From: Ampelocalamus luodianensis
Lineage: Eukaryota; Streptophyta; Magnoliopsida; Poales; Poaceae
DNA: 64,000 nucleotides
Assembly: GCA_036346255.1 (NCBI GenBank)
Contig: CM070628.1
Coordinates: 12,167,840 to 12,231,839, forward strand
Direction of reading: 5' to 3'
In this document: positions 22,575 to 33,639 of the stretch, one piece after another
How positions within the stretch are numbered: position 1 is the first letter of the stretch
Layout of the letters: each line of letters starts with the position of its first letter
Notes under the pieces: model-generated
The model's database searches: none
What the model saw: only the letters and a program-made list of their open reading frames with translations
Told to the model about the DNA's origin: nothing
Made by a program: the position numbers and the translations under genes

Positions 22575-23144
22575 GATGTCATATGAAAGGAAGCACCAGA
22601 GTCAAGAATCCAAGGTGATATACCTGAAGAAGAAGTAGAAGGTGGTCTATCACTAGAAGACTATGCAGCAGAACCAACAGAATCGAACGGTGTAAGAGCA
22701 GCCATGTGATGCAGCAGTGTGATAAACTCCTAAGAATCAGAAGCACCAGAGCTCCTCTGAGAGGAGGAACCACCAGTGCCCTGTGGAGGACGGCTACCAC
22801 GATGTAAATCCTTATTCTTCTTGTAGCAGGTCTATTGTACATGTCTATCCTTGTTGCAGTAAGTGCAGTGTAGTCCCCTACCAACAGCGGCTGTCACTAG
22901 TGAAGGCACCACTAGTGAAGAAGTAGCTGGAGATGCAGCGCGTGTAGAAGCTGCCAAAATCGAAGGAAACGATGGTGATGACAGCAGACCTGCAGCACAA
23001 AGGCGAATCTCCTCAGCACGAACAGATGCAAGGGCCTCCAATAAAGTCACACGAGGGTAGCGTGCCAGCAACTGAGCACGGGTCTGCTCATACTCAGCCC
23101 GGAGACGGGTCAAGAAGTCGTAGATACGACGAAGCTCCAGATGA
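22575..23144 (-). pseudogene. Copia gag fragment with zinc knuckle
   Basis: Minus-strand codons from 23144 downward include ELRRIYDFLTRLRAEYEQTR, LLARYPRVTLLEALASVRAE and a serine/alanine-rich linker. A CTYCNKDRH start of a CCHC knuckle follows near 22840. The family binds element RNA and forms the particle. The N-terminal half is absent because the sequence changes to the CACTACTAC terminus at 23145. Downstream frames 22884-22579 are low in support. Confidence 0.75.
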
Positions 23145-23556
23145 CACTACTACAAAAAGGCTAATACTGGACGTCTCATCACACATGGTTGACCAAAACC
23201 ATCTGTGTTACATGCAATCACAGACGGTTTTGGTTTAGAGGCCGTTTGTGTAACTAGATACGCAAAAAACCGTCTGTGAAGAGGTAATATCACAGACGGT
23301 TCATATTGAAAACCGTCTGTGAAGTATCACACATAGTTCTAAACACGAATCGTTTGTGATAATTGCAGACTTCATAGATGGTTTTTAATTATAACCGTCT
23401 GTGATAATATCGCTACAGTTCCTAGTGAGTTTTTTCGTCGCCTGATGAGTACTTTCTTCGTCGCCGTCGTCGTCGATGTGTCTCTTCGTCGCATCAATGC
23501 CGCTTCGGCTCCTCGATGTGTCTCTTCGTCTCATGCGCTGAATTTATTCCTTGTTT

Positions 23557-23563
23557 TATAAAA
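23557..23563 (+). promoter_or_regulatory. TATA box ahead of the small ORF in the CACTA-like element
   Basis: TTTTATAAAAAGG lies 65 bases before the ATG at 23628. A start near 23590 would give a short leader. The spacing suggests that a complete small gene, with its promoter, sits inside the transposon. Confidence 0.5.
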
Positions 23564-23627
23564 AGGATCATTCACCATTGAAGATGATCATCATCCTCAC
23601 ATATAACTCTACTCTTCTAAAGCAGAA

Positions 23628-24113
23628 ATGGCTCCCTCTTTTGTTTCCTTGTCATCGGCACTGATGGTCTACCTGGCCATACTGTACAAGCACCTTTCCA
23701 GTCGTACGTTGGCCGTTGCGGTGGAAGGACACTGTTTCAACAGTATCCTCACCCCTTCGCCTGAGGATTTGCCGGAGCAGGTGGTGGCCACCTTTCGTCG
23801 TCTTGACATCCTCCCTCGCCGCATCTTCTAAGTGAGCTCTCACTTCCAACGAGTTTACTGCATCATCGACGTGGTCCTCCACAACAACGTTGCACATCTC
23901 CAAGAGGCTCACCATCACTTGGACTGCTTAGTCGAGGCGGCAGGTGACCGAGTCGACCATGCCAAGATGCCTCAAGCAAGGAAAGAGAGCCTATAGGCTC
24001 AATTCTTCTTGATTCAACAGTCCGAGGGTCTTCGGAAGACACTTGAACGAGCACGTTATTTCGTGCCGATGAGCACGAACCGTCCGATGCTGTCGCCGCC
24101 TCTGATGTTTTGA
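23628..24113 (+). pseudogene. Unrecognised 161-residue ORF with two in-frame stops, inside a CACTA-like element
   Basis: Starting at ATG 23628, one frame can be read for 162 codons to TGA 24111-24113, broken only by TAA at 23829 and TAG at 23994. The first part is MAPSFVSLSSALMVYLAILY, hydrophobic and possibly membrane-associated or a signal-like helix. It continues with EDLPEQVVATFRRLDILPRR. The middle part after the first stop (FQRVYCIIDVVLHNNVAHLQ and on) looks helical. I do not recognise it. Its position between two subterminal arrays suggests a captured host gene or an element-encoded small protein. Confidence 0.45.
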
Positions 24114-24269
24114 AGATGGAAATATCAGCCTACCTCAGCCACTAGAAAAATTGTGTTTGTTTAGGTTTATACTTTTTTAATCTTTGTATGAAGCGACTGG
24201 CCACGTTGTTTGGCCATATGTAAATTCCAAAAAAAAAATTCTAGTTTGGAGGTGATCGAATTACTATAT

Positions 24270-24486
24270 ATGTTATATATATATATATCACAGATGGAGT
24301 ACGAACAAATATTCGTCTGTGATATGTATCATAGTTAAAGCAAATTTTCAGCAGTATTTAAATGACAATATATATGCTCAAAACATAGAAATTTGAACAA
24401 CCTTATCACAGACGGTTCCATAATAGAACCGTCTGTGATAAGTATCACAGACGGTTCCGTCAGTGATATCTCTTTATTAGTAGGAG
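24270..24486. repeat. Right-hand subterminal repeats of the CACTA-like element
   Basis: It holds CAGATGGAGTACG/CGTCTGTGAT and two inverted ACAGACGGTTCC / GGAACCGTCTGTG-type pairs, matching the left-end repeats at 23200-23405. Confidence 0.75.
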
Positions 24487-27037
24487 CCCACTAGGGTTTG
24501 CTCCCTAACTCGTCATTCTGCAGCGCCATTTACTCTCGCCCGTTTCCCTCCCCACGTTGACTCCGCTGCCGCCACTCGAAGCCTCCTCCCCGACGGCCGC
24601 CCCCCAAGTCGCACCTTTTCCCTGACTCCATCATCAACGCCGCCGGTGTCGTCGTCCTCTCCCCAGCGCACGCAACCTTATCGTTCCTCCCACATCCAGT
24701 TGTGAAAGTGCGTCCTCCCTCTCCACCAACCTCGGCCTCGACTACCTCACCACCGACACCGGCGACATCGAGGTAAGACATATCTATCACCTATTGGTTT
24801 GGGCTGTTGGTATTCATGTGAACCAAGCTGCAATGTGGACATCCTTGGCCTTGCTGTCTTGCTGGATGGATGGATCTAGAGGTGGTGAATGGGTTTGTGT
24901 TCGCGGTGTGACTACTGGTGCTGCTAGTTGTGGATAAATTCAATTAGATTGCTTAATGTGTTAATCTGGCACAATCGATCACTGATTTTTGTATACTCTG
25001 TGTGATTTGTCTGTGCCTAGCACTGGGAAGTATTGCAAATTTGTATGCTTTGTTGAACTGCTCAATGATGTTAATAGTCTTATGCTGAAATTGAATTGAT
25101 AATTAGTTCATATTTGAGCTCTAATGAATTGCTAGCTGATGTCACTTCGATCTGCCAGGTTTGCACATGGGGCTCTCCCTCTCTCCCTCCGGCGGCTCAC
25201 CTCCGAGCGGCTCGGCTCGGTCACCCATGCGTCGGTGGCTCGTCCCTTGCTTGGCTGCCGACGCCGCTCGCTTGCCTCTCCTACAGTTTGATTTTTATGC
25301 TTGAGCATTGAGTGGTGTTCTGATGTTTGGTTGATTTATGCATAGTGGGGAGATGGATGTCGGTTGTGCTGGTGGTGGTGTTTGCCGTCGTTGCCGCGTC
25401 GCACTGAGGTAAACTACTCCTCTTTATTCTCTATCACGTTCCCTCCCCTTTGCTCTGTGATGGTGTTAGTGATGATATGGATGATACTGCTAGTGTGGTG
25501 TGCATGCCCTTGAGCCCCACTCAAAGTGATTTTTTGTGGGCTCGTGAATTGCTCTATGATGAATTGATGTCACAAATGTAATTGGATGTGATATTGTGTA
25601 TAGATTGTGTCTTAAGCTGTTAGATTACTGACTGTTATGTATTGTTTCGAGCATACAATTTATACATTCTGATATACTTTGTCCTACATCACAGTTGATA
25701 GTATTGTTAGATTATTTGATAGCTAATTAACGGTGTCTTAAGAATTAAAACTAATTAATTACATAACATTAGTTCAACTACGGCTAATTAAATACGACAA
25801 ATAAAGTCAAACAAACTTTGCTACGAATATTTCAGAACGACTAAAATGTAGGTACGTCTGAAACATTACAACTATTTAAGTACGCAAACTTTACTATGAC
25901 TTATTTACTAACAACGCGGTTAATAAAGCATTTACAAACGAGAAAAAAACGACAGAGATAAAAATTATCTACTAATATGGCTTCTAATGACGGCGGTTAA
26001 TAACGCTAAAATATCCCCGAAAATGAAATCGACAGAGAGCTAGAGAGCGGCCGAAAGAGAGATAGAGCGAGCGACGATGAAACAAAATCGCGCTCGCTCG
26101 CTAATTTATAGCCACTGCGAGAGGGAATCATTCGATATGCGAGACAATTGAAGCTTGCATGCGTACGGCAGACAACGATGGGACGGCGATTAAAGTGAAA
26201 GGCGGCGGCGACCGATAGACAACGACTAATGGAGGTGACGGTGATTAAAATTAATTGTGGACGTAATTGCACCTTGGCCATATCAACATGGAGAGAATCC
26301 AATGCCAGAATCGCACTCCTCTCTTTGCTTGTGCTTGCAAGGAAGATTTTGCTGCGTCCGATTAATCATTCGGACAACACTCCATGTTGGCAATTACGTC
26401 CGCAATTAACGGCGTCGTTCCCTCCACGTGTCCGCACCACACGGCTCCACGGTGGCCATGCGGGAGCCCCTCCGCATATCCGCCATGCGAGAGCTAGTTC
26501 CACCGGACAGTGGCTGTGCGGATCGCACGGTGGTCGTACGGTTTTGGCTATGTATCCGTCCGAGGTTCTATTTCTGCAAATTCGACGCGATGAGAACTAT
26601 TTTCGCTAATTCGTCCCTAAAATGTACCAATAGACCAAAAACTCTTTTTGTTGTGGCTCTGGCAATTGGCGGCTGCATTAAACTTTTGCAATTGCAAGTA
26701 CAGGTTTTATATTGGAGTAAAAAAAATCTCTTTAAGTTCTAGTTCCATGTTTGAACATTATACAAGTAACAACAGCACCTTCAATTGTCAAGCGGATAAT
26801 GGACCTGTAATATTCCATTTGATTCAACGCTCTCTAAATTCTGAGCCTAAGAATCGTGTAATAATGACTTTAGCTACAATTGTAAAACTTGACATCTTCT
26901 AAATTTTGTTAGGATACTAGGGAACCTGTTTGAATGGAAAATGGTGAACACACGGAAGATGCTACGATATGCAACGTAAGCACAAATTGGTCTGAAAACA
27001 CACTGTATACTAGCAGTACCTACGATATTTAGATAAC
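24487..27037. other. Unassigned DNA with GC-rich gene-like patches
   Basis: A C-rich patch (24520-24775) ends in GACATCGAG|GTAAGA, a good splice donor, and further C-rich patches lie at 25160-25290 and 25340-25410. They look like exons or a 5' region of a captured or decayed gene, but I cannot make a continuous protein. On the minus strand GGCTATAAATTAG (about 26112-26100), followed by CT-rich DNA, looks like a TATA box and leader. Imperfect inverted copies of ATTGTGGACGTAATTGC lie near 26250 and 26400. No gene is supported. Confidence 0.4.
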
Positions 27038-27042
27038 ATATC

Positions 27043-30000
27043 TGTCGGGACCCGAAAATACATCTCAGGAACTCTCTGTGTATTCTGAACTAGTCTCAGA
27101 CCAGTAGCTAGCTCACACAGGAAAACAATGATGAAATACCATCTATTTATTCGATTTAACTAAAAAAGATCTCAAAGTAACAAATAATAATAATAACTGG
27201 ACCTTATGGTCAACGTTTGCTTAACTTGCCACGCAGGGCCTAAGAAACAAATAAACTCTTGCAGCGGAACGATACTCTTCAAATGGCCAATCAACATGCC
27301 CGCAAGCAATCGAATGCAGAACGCATCCTAATCCGCTAAACCTTCATGGTCATCCTGGGCGAAAAACTCTTGGGCAGCTTGATATTCTCCCTCCACTGCT
27401 GATCAAACAGAGGGCATAAAGCCATGAGTACTTTGAATGTACTCAGCAAGCCGTAGGGAAATGTATGCTAATAGTATTCATGCAGGGCTTGAACAAAGAT
27501 TAGCTCTATGGCTCTTTTGCGGAAAACAACATTTACAATAAATACAATAAATAGATTGAAATGCTGAATTGAAAACAATATTAAATAAATAAACAATTAT
27601 TTTGAAACGACTAGTGAACTTCCTATTCACTCCCAACTAAACAAACGATAAGTGAATCCCTATTCACCAATCGACACAAGCCACCAAGTGAATGACTATT
27701 CACCAAACGAACATTATATTCATCAAGTGAACTTCCCATCCACACTCTGACACATTTTTGAAGAAACTCTATCTCTCGTGTGAAATCCTCGAGCACGTCT
27801 ATGACCGCGGACACGGCTATTCGAATAGTTTTACACTCTGCAGAGGTTGTACAGCTTGACCCACAAGAGATAGATCAACTTATAATGTCCGTTTAACACA
27901 CTTCCGGGTGTGCAACTTAGTGATCATTACAAGACTTTTACAAAGCTCTTTCTTAACCCAGTTCAGCCCGCTAAGGTTTCAACACTAAATATCTTTCTGA
28001 CCAGAGAGGGCCCCCTCTTGCGCCACCGCGAGAATACGTTTCCCATAACCACGCTTCTCACGACAGAACCAAAATTAAGACATTGCTAATTAGTCAGTCA
28101 GGCCTGTCCCATCAGGCATGTGGTTGTACGGTTAAAGCCCAGTTCAATGGCGCACAAGATTAAGTCCTTGACAAGGTACTCAGGCGAGTCTACCGCAAAC
28201 CCACAGCATGTTCAATCCACATCCCCACTATCCACCAACCACTCGCCCAAGCGAAAACCATTTTGTTCAACTAACACCCATGACTAACCCCGTCATGGTA
28301 CACAAATTTTAACAAGAGTGGCTCACCACCACGGTTCCATATTTCATTAAGTCAAGATTAATCATTATGATACATGTGATGACAAACCCATCATAACTAG
28401 GTTGAACTAAGCATTGATACGATACCCATGTTGGCAATACAAATATGTCCAACTAAAATTACCCATTCTAAGGTGACAAAGGATTCATGATATTCAAATA
28501 ATCAATGGAGGCATAATGACAACAGATCATAACTAATCCCAAAACCATTTATATAAAGATAGCATGCAATTGTATAAAATAATATACTTTTAAAATCATA
28601 GGTTCAATATGATCAAAGGACCACGACTTGCCTTGGAATAAATCCTGTCATTGATCTTGATCTTGGTATGCTACTCCTTGCTCAAAGCTTCCCGAAGTAT
28701 CAACGTCTACTCGCAAAAATAAGCAAATAAACCAAGTAAATAAATAACAGAGAGAAAACAAACTCCAAAAATTAAATAAAAATCTCAGATAAATAGATCT
28801 AGAATTTAGATGAATTTAAGAATTTGAATGGACTCAATCGGAGTTCGGATGCTAAAGATATGGGCTCTAGAAGATTGAAACCCTAAAGAAATACCCTAAT
28901 AGGATTTTCTAGAATTTCGAGATTTACTTTTCTACTGGAAAATCGACTTATGACGCCAGCATGACGTCAGCGAAAGATTTCGGTCGGAACAAAAACAGAT
29001 ATGACAGGTGGGTCCCACTGTAAGTGAGATGGTGCATGGTGAACTGGATCCACCGAAGTTGGTTCTGGTTTTGGGTGTGGACTCGAGATGAGGTGGCGGC
29101 TGAGCTGGCAGAACACAAAGGCTCGCTGGCGAGGTTTGTCGGCCGCGTATGACAACGGCGATCCTGGCCACGGCGGCGACAACGAAAGCGGGCGTTGGAC
29201 TCCTCGCGACCACGCGAACCTGGTGACACGGTTGGATGCTCCTGGCGGTGACCAAAACTGTGGCAGTGCTCAAGGTTGGCGGCGGAAGCGTCACAGCAAA
29301 AGGCGACAACGAGCTAGGGGGGTTAACCGACGAAACGGAGGTGCGCACCGTGTATCCCGTGTAGCGGCGATGCTAGAACACCGGTCGGAGGCAGCGGAGC
29401 GTTGACGGCGGCGGTAGAATTGACGAAGAACAGCTTGGCGGCGAAAAACCCTGAGGCTCCAAATTGCGGCGGCGGAAGGGCTTCGGGGCTGAGTGGGTTG
29501 AGGCTTCGGGACGAGGAGGTGAGGGCGAACCCTAGGGGCCCTTTTATAAGGTGCGGGCGACGCCGAATTAGGGAAACCCTAAAAGAGTCCATGACGCATC
29601 CACGACTGACTTAGAGATAGAATTGGTTCTGGGATAGGATAAGATTTGATACGAGCGCAAGGAGATAAGGAGAAATATTTGACGCGGTTTCGAGAGATCT
29701 TTTAGTTGGGATAACGACTTTGTCGGACAGGCTTGAGCTCCAGCCATGGCAGTCGAGGGCGACACCTGCGCGGAGAAGAAACCCGGAGGAGGACGACGAC
29801 GCGTGCAGGGCCCACCTAGCAAAGGGAGCGGGAATGGGCGAGCTCGCGGACTGCGCGAAAGGGAGAAGGCCGAGTTGGGCTGGGTCGGCTGAGGGAGAGA
29901 ATGGCCCAAAGAATTAGAGATTGAGCCCGAACTATTTTCTGAGATATTAATTTACTTTTCTTTTTAGAAAATAGCAGAAAAGATAAATAACAAATAGAAA

Positions 30001-30226
30001 TTAGCAAATGCACTCGGAAAAATTCTAGAAAAAATCTAGAAAATATATCCAAGCACATAGAATCCAAATAAAATAATTTTGATAATAGTTGATGTTGACA
30101 TTATTCATATTAAATTGTTTTTGAACTCTGAAAATTCATATTAAACTTTTAACTTTAGTAGAAAAATCCAAATTGTTATTTTTACCTTTAAAACTTCAAA
30201 ACAGACCAAATTTTTGGGATGTTACA
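27043..30226 (-). mobile_element. Solo LTR of a long-LTR Ty3-gypsy element (copy B)
   Basis: On the minus strand it starts TGTAACATCCCAAAAATTTG and ends TTTTCGGGTCCCGACA. ATATC flanks both ends (27038-27042 and 30227-30231), a 5-bp duplication. It is 3184 bp with no internal coding region. It is the same family as the LTR at 4262-7622: both share the 5' start, ATATATTTTCTAGATTTTT (about 600-200 bases in), the TATA region, and CTATTCGAATAG (27817-27828). TATA lies at 29542-29550. GC-rich frames around 29088-29917 are LTR leader sequence and not genes. Confidence 0.9.
29542..29550 (-). promoter_or_regulatory. TATA box of solo LTR B
   Basis: Minus-strand CTTATAAAAGGGCCC lies about 680 bases from the LTR 5' end and just before a CT-rich leader, at the position equivalent to the TATA box of copy A. 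Confidence 0.55.
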
Positions 30227-30234
30227 ATATCACA

Positions 30235-30445
30235 CCTGTCTATTTTCACCGATGGTATAAGGACAGTCAAATCACGGTGTCCATCACCTCATACCCCACC
30301 CAACCGATTCAGAGAGACATTGTCGCTAGATGAAACAACGATCAACAGCGTCAGGTGGCATGTGAACGGTGACAGCACCCTGTTGCCGTTTCATATAGTG
30401 ATAAGGGGTGAACAATACCTCTATCGTCAATTGTAATGGCGATAG
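30235..30445. repeat. Degenerate palindromic repeats left of the PMD gene
   Basis: Several 26-30-base units open CCTGT(T/C) and close with AAGG, ACAGG or related complements. Examples are 30379-30406 (CCTGTTGCC...GTGATAAGG) and 30419-30445 (CTATCGTCA...TGGCGATAG). Similar units recur on the right side at 36707-36853. Confidence 0.55.
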
Positions 30446-30457
30446 CCGACAAGGGAT

Positions 30458-30467
30458 ATATATGAAG
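30458..30467 (+). promoter_or_regulatory. Candidate TATA box for the PMD gene
   Basis: GGGATATATATGAAG lies just after the palindromic repeats. It precedes a purine-rich leader (30490-30600) and a long intron-like T-rich stretch before the first coding exon at 31127. Confidence 0.4.
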
Positions 30468-31126
30468 CCGGATCCCCCCTATTCATTCCAACCAAGAGCA
30501 AAAGGGGGAGGAAGAGAAGGAGGGAAAGTAGAGGAGGAAAAGTATGCGGCGAATCCCTACTTGTTCGTCGCGGAGGAGAGAGAGAAAGAGAAGCAGATCC
30601 TGTCGTCTACCTCGTAGGTAAATTTTTTTGAAACTTTGTAATTTAATTCAAAACCATGATAGGTTAGCAAATAAAACTAACGACTGAGAATTCATTTCAT
30701 TAGATCATTTTAGTTTTTAGTGTAGTCTGTTTTAGTTTAGATTATCGTTGTAGGTTAGATATTTTTTACACAAAAAATAATTTAGAAACTAGGAAAATAG
30801 GAAGGTAGCTCTAAAAAGTAAAAATTCCTTAAAAATTCCAGAGCAGCTAAATAGGGTGTGTAGATCGTGATTAAAATATTCATAACTGCAATTATGTTCT
30901 TTTTTTTTGCACGGTAAATATTATGTAAATGCCGAGAATACATTTTAAACTAGGAAAATAGCAAGATTGCTCTAAAAATTCTGTAAAAATTCTAGAGTAG
31001 CTAAATAGAGTGTGTAGAGCCTGGTTAAAATATTCCCAGCTTCATTTATGTTCTTATTTTTGCACGGTAAATATTATTTAAATGTCGAGATAATCTTTGA
31101 AATATTGTTCATCTTAAATTTCAGGT

Positions 31127-31940
31127 ATGATGGCCCTAGGTGACACTGCGCAGTGGTCGTACGAGCTGCTTGACCCGGCCATTAACGCGACTCACCGTAG
31201 TTACCTCAGTACCATTCTCCCACAAGAGGGTGAGCAGCCCATTGAGCTTGGCGCGTTGCGGCTAGCATGCCCATGAGGGCATAGAGGGTGGACCCACGTT
31301 GGGTTCCGTGGTACATATAGTTCTGACCTTCTAGTAATTAATTTCGTTTTGACTTGTGTGGGTGGACTCACATATGTTAATCCTTTTGATATAGGTTGAA
31401 GTGACAGTCCTGCTTCCACTAGCTATGATGGTGGAGGCGATGTGGGAGGACAAGGAGGACGTTGCCGCCAAGGTGCCTAAGTTGAGGTGGTTTCTATACG
31501 ACCGGTGCCTCCTAACGGCGCTGGTTGACCGGTGGAGGCTGGAGACGCACATGCTCCACCTTCCTTGCGGAGAGATGACACCGATGCTTCAGGACATAGG
31601 CTACCTGACCAGGTTGCCCTGTATGGGCTTTCCCATGGTAGCGTATGATGTCCTGAACACGTGGCGCACAGATATCCTTGGGAGGTTCTAGGGGTTGTTG
31701 CCGGCCAACGCTGGCTACAGGGAGTTCTCTAATACACACAAGCTGACGTTGAGGTGGTTCAACCAGTTCAATGTAATTATTTATAACTCTTGCGTTTCTG
31801 CTTCAATTCCTTTATTCAACTTAGTGATATGTCTATGTCTTCTTGCAGCCGGCTGCCTTGGGATCGGACGCACCTGAGTACACAGTGAGGAGATACTTCG
31901 AGGTATACTTGCTGTGGCTCTTCAGGTGGCTGTTAAGGTC
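31127..31940 (+). pseudogene. Plant mobile domain (PMD, MAIN-like) gene, exons 1-3, broken
   Basis: Exon 1 follows TTTCAG at about 31124 and reads MMALGDTAQWSYELLDPAIN and ATHRSYLSTIL, with a stop at 31274. Exon 2 (31395-31772) has VTVLLPLAMMVEAMWED, LVDRWRLETHMLHLPCGEMT and PMLQDIGYLTRLPC, a stop at 31689, then LRWFNQFN. Exon 3 (from 31849) has PEYTVRRYFEVYLLWLFRW. Phrases such as ALVDRWRxETHxFHLPxGEMTxTLQDV are the hallmark of the PMD family (transposon-borne, related to Arabidopsis MAIN/MAIL). Host PMD proteins act in silencing and genome stability; transposon copies have no established role. The gene stops where a Tat-type element joins near 31940. Two stops show that it is a pseudogene. 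Confidence 0.82.
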
Positions 31941-33240
31941 TCTCCGGTAGGAGATTCCAGGACCACCCTAGCCCCCGAGCCACTTATAGTAAGTGACCCG
32001 TCAAAGTACATCATCCACTGGTCGTGAGAATCGTACTAGGAATCCTGAACAGGTTCAGGATTTGTCCATTCGGCGACAAAGTCTGCCAAGATCTGAGATT
32101 TAATGGCCGTTCGGGACACGAAATGGATGTTGAACTCCCCAAGTTCGACTGACCATTTAGCCATATGTCCCGTTGTTTCCCTATTCTGGAGGATCACTTC
32201 CAAGGGAAACTCAGACGGCACAGCTAGTTTGTGTGCCTGAAAATAATGCCGCAGTTTCCTCGAAAACATGAGGAGGGCATATAGAAGTTTTTGGACTTGA
32301 GGGTAACACTCCTTAGGCCCGTGTAAAACTTCACTAATGTAGTAAACTGGTCGTTGTATGTTTTCACGTTCTACGACCAGTACTACGCTCACTGCCTGTG
32401 GTGTGGCAGCTAGATAAATTAAGAGCGTCTCGGTTTCGGAGAAACCAGGACAGGAGAACTCGTAAGATATCTCTTAACATCCTCAAAGGCTGCGTTAGCC
32501 TCTTCTGACCACTCAAAACCCTCGTGCTTCCTTAGAAGTTTGAAGAAAGGTAGTCATTTTTCTCCCAGGCGTGCGATGAAACGACTTAAAGCCGCCATGC
32601 ATCCTATGAGTTTCTGAACTTCTTTTTTCGTGGTCAGGGGGTGTATTTGCATAATGGCCTTTATCTTTTCAGGATTTGCTTCGATTCCTCGTGCAGAGAC
32701 TAAGAATTCAATCAATTTTTCTGAAGAGACTCCGAACACACACTTCTTGGGATTGAGTTTCAAGCGGTGCTTTCTGAGGTTGTCGAATATTTCTTGCAGG
32801 TCTGTGATATGATTAAGTCGTTTGCTGCTTTTTACGACTAAATCATCAACATAGGCTTCCAAATTTTGGCCCAGTTGAGGTGAAAAAGTCATTTGCATCA
32901 AACACTGATAACCAGCTCCAGCATTCTTTAGACCAAATGGTATTTTAACATAGCAAAATATTCCAAATGGTGTAATGAACGCGGTCTTTTCTTCATCTTC
33001 TCGACACATATTGATCTGGTGGTAACCAGAGTATGCATCTAGAAAACTTAACATTTCACAACCAGCAGTAGAATCAACCAACTGATCGATACGAGGTAAA
33101 GGGAAGTCATCTTTTAGACAAGCTTTATTAAGATCAGTGAAATCTACGCACATACGCGATTTACTCGATTTACTCGACAATTGTTGATGGTGGGTTCGAC
33201 CACAATCGGAAATCAACCTGGTCTAGTCGAAGGGATCGGG
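31941..33240 (-). pseudogene. Tat-type pol: protease start fused to reverse transcriptase, RNase H start
   Basis: The frame enters with FPIVVEPTINNCRVNRV, the start of the protease. It then jumps directly to RMCVDFTDLNKACLKDDFPL of the reverse transcriptase. In the plus-strand copy about 700 bases, including the protease DGGSS site, lie between these points. RT then shows FLDAYSGYHQI, FGIFCYVKIPFGLKNAG, and EAYVDDLVVKS (active-site YVDD), followed by the connection domain to 32554. RNase H follows: YYISEVLHGPKECYPQVQK, RNRETTGHMAKWSVEL-like and SQILADFVAEWT, then MMYFDGSLT near 31990. Stops and shifts at 32390-32560 and 32050 disable it. Confidence 0.82.
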
Positions 33241-33639
33241 CAGTCACCCTTCTCGAAAGAGATAGTGACTTCCGACCACTTCGGCATGTTATTGACAAGA
33301 GGAGAGTCGATTGTGTTTACCTCGCGCTCGACAGCCTTAAGCTATCGCCTTGACTCATATGCCGATGATCCCCCATAGATGTGATCGATGGTGTATTGTG
33401 GATCCTGGAACGACATCTCCTCATCGTCATCCGATTTCTTTCATCCACTTGTTTGACCTACCTGTTCAAGAGTAGGAAGTGGCCCTTTGCCAGAGTAATA
33501 GTCTTCGAGTTTTTGTAGAAAAACTCGACAGTTGCGAAGGTCATGCCCTTCTTTTTTGTGGAAAGGACACCACCTGGGTTTGTCATTCTTCCAATCAGGG
33601 CGCTTACCTTTGCCTTGGTTAGAATTTTGTTTGGAGTTA

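Larger units (their letters stand above)
17681..23144 (-). mobile_element. Ty1-copia retrotransposon, truncated and interrupted
   Basis: Minus-strand order is gag (23144-22575), GAG-pre-integrase and integrase (about 22330-21200), reverse transcriptase, RNase H, polypurine tract (17695-17681) and LTR. Integrase before reverse transcriptase defines the Copia superfamily. A solo LTR (18618-20388) splits the reverse transcriptase. The gag N-terminus and the 5' LTR are missing: gag reading stops at 23144, where a CACTACTAC terminus begins. Many stops show that it is dead. Confidence 0.9.
23145..24486. mobile_element. Small CACTA-like element with ACAGACGGTT subterminal repeats
   Basis: It begins CACTACTACAAAAAGG. 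Both end regions hold inverted units of ATCACAGACGGTT/AACCGTCTGTGAT (23200-23405 and 24290-24470). The right end is CTTTATTAGTAGGA, related to the expected inverted TAGTAGTG but mutated. The flanking triplets do not match, so the right boundary is approximate or the flank has been deleted. No transposase is present. It carries a small broken ORF (23628-24113). Confidence 0.7.
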
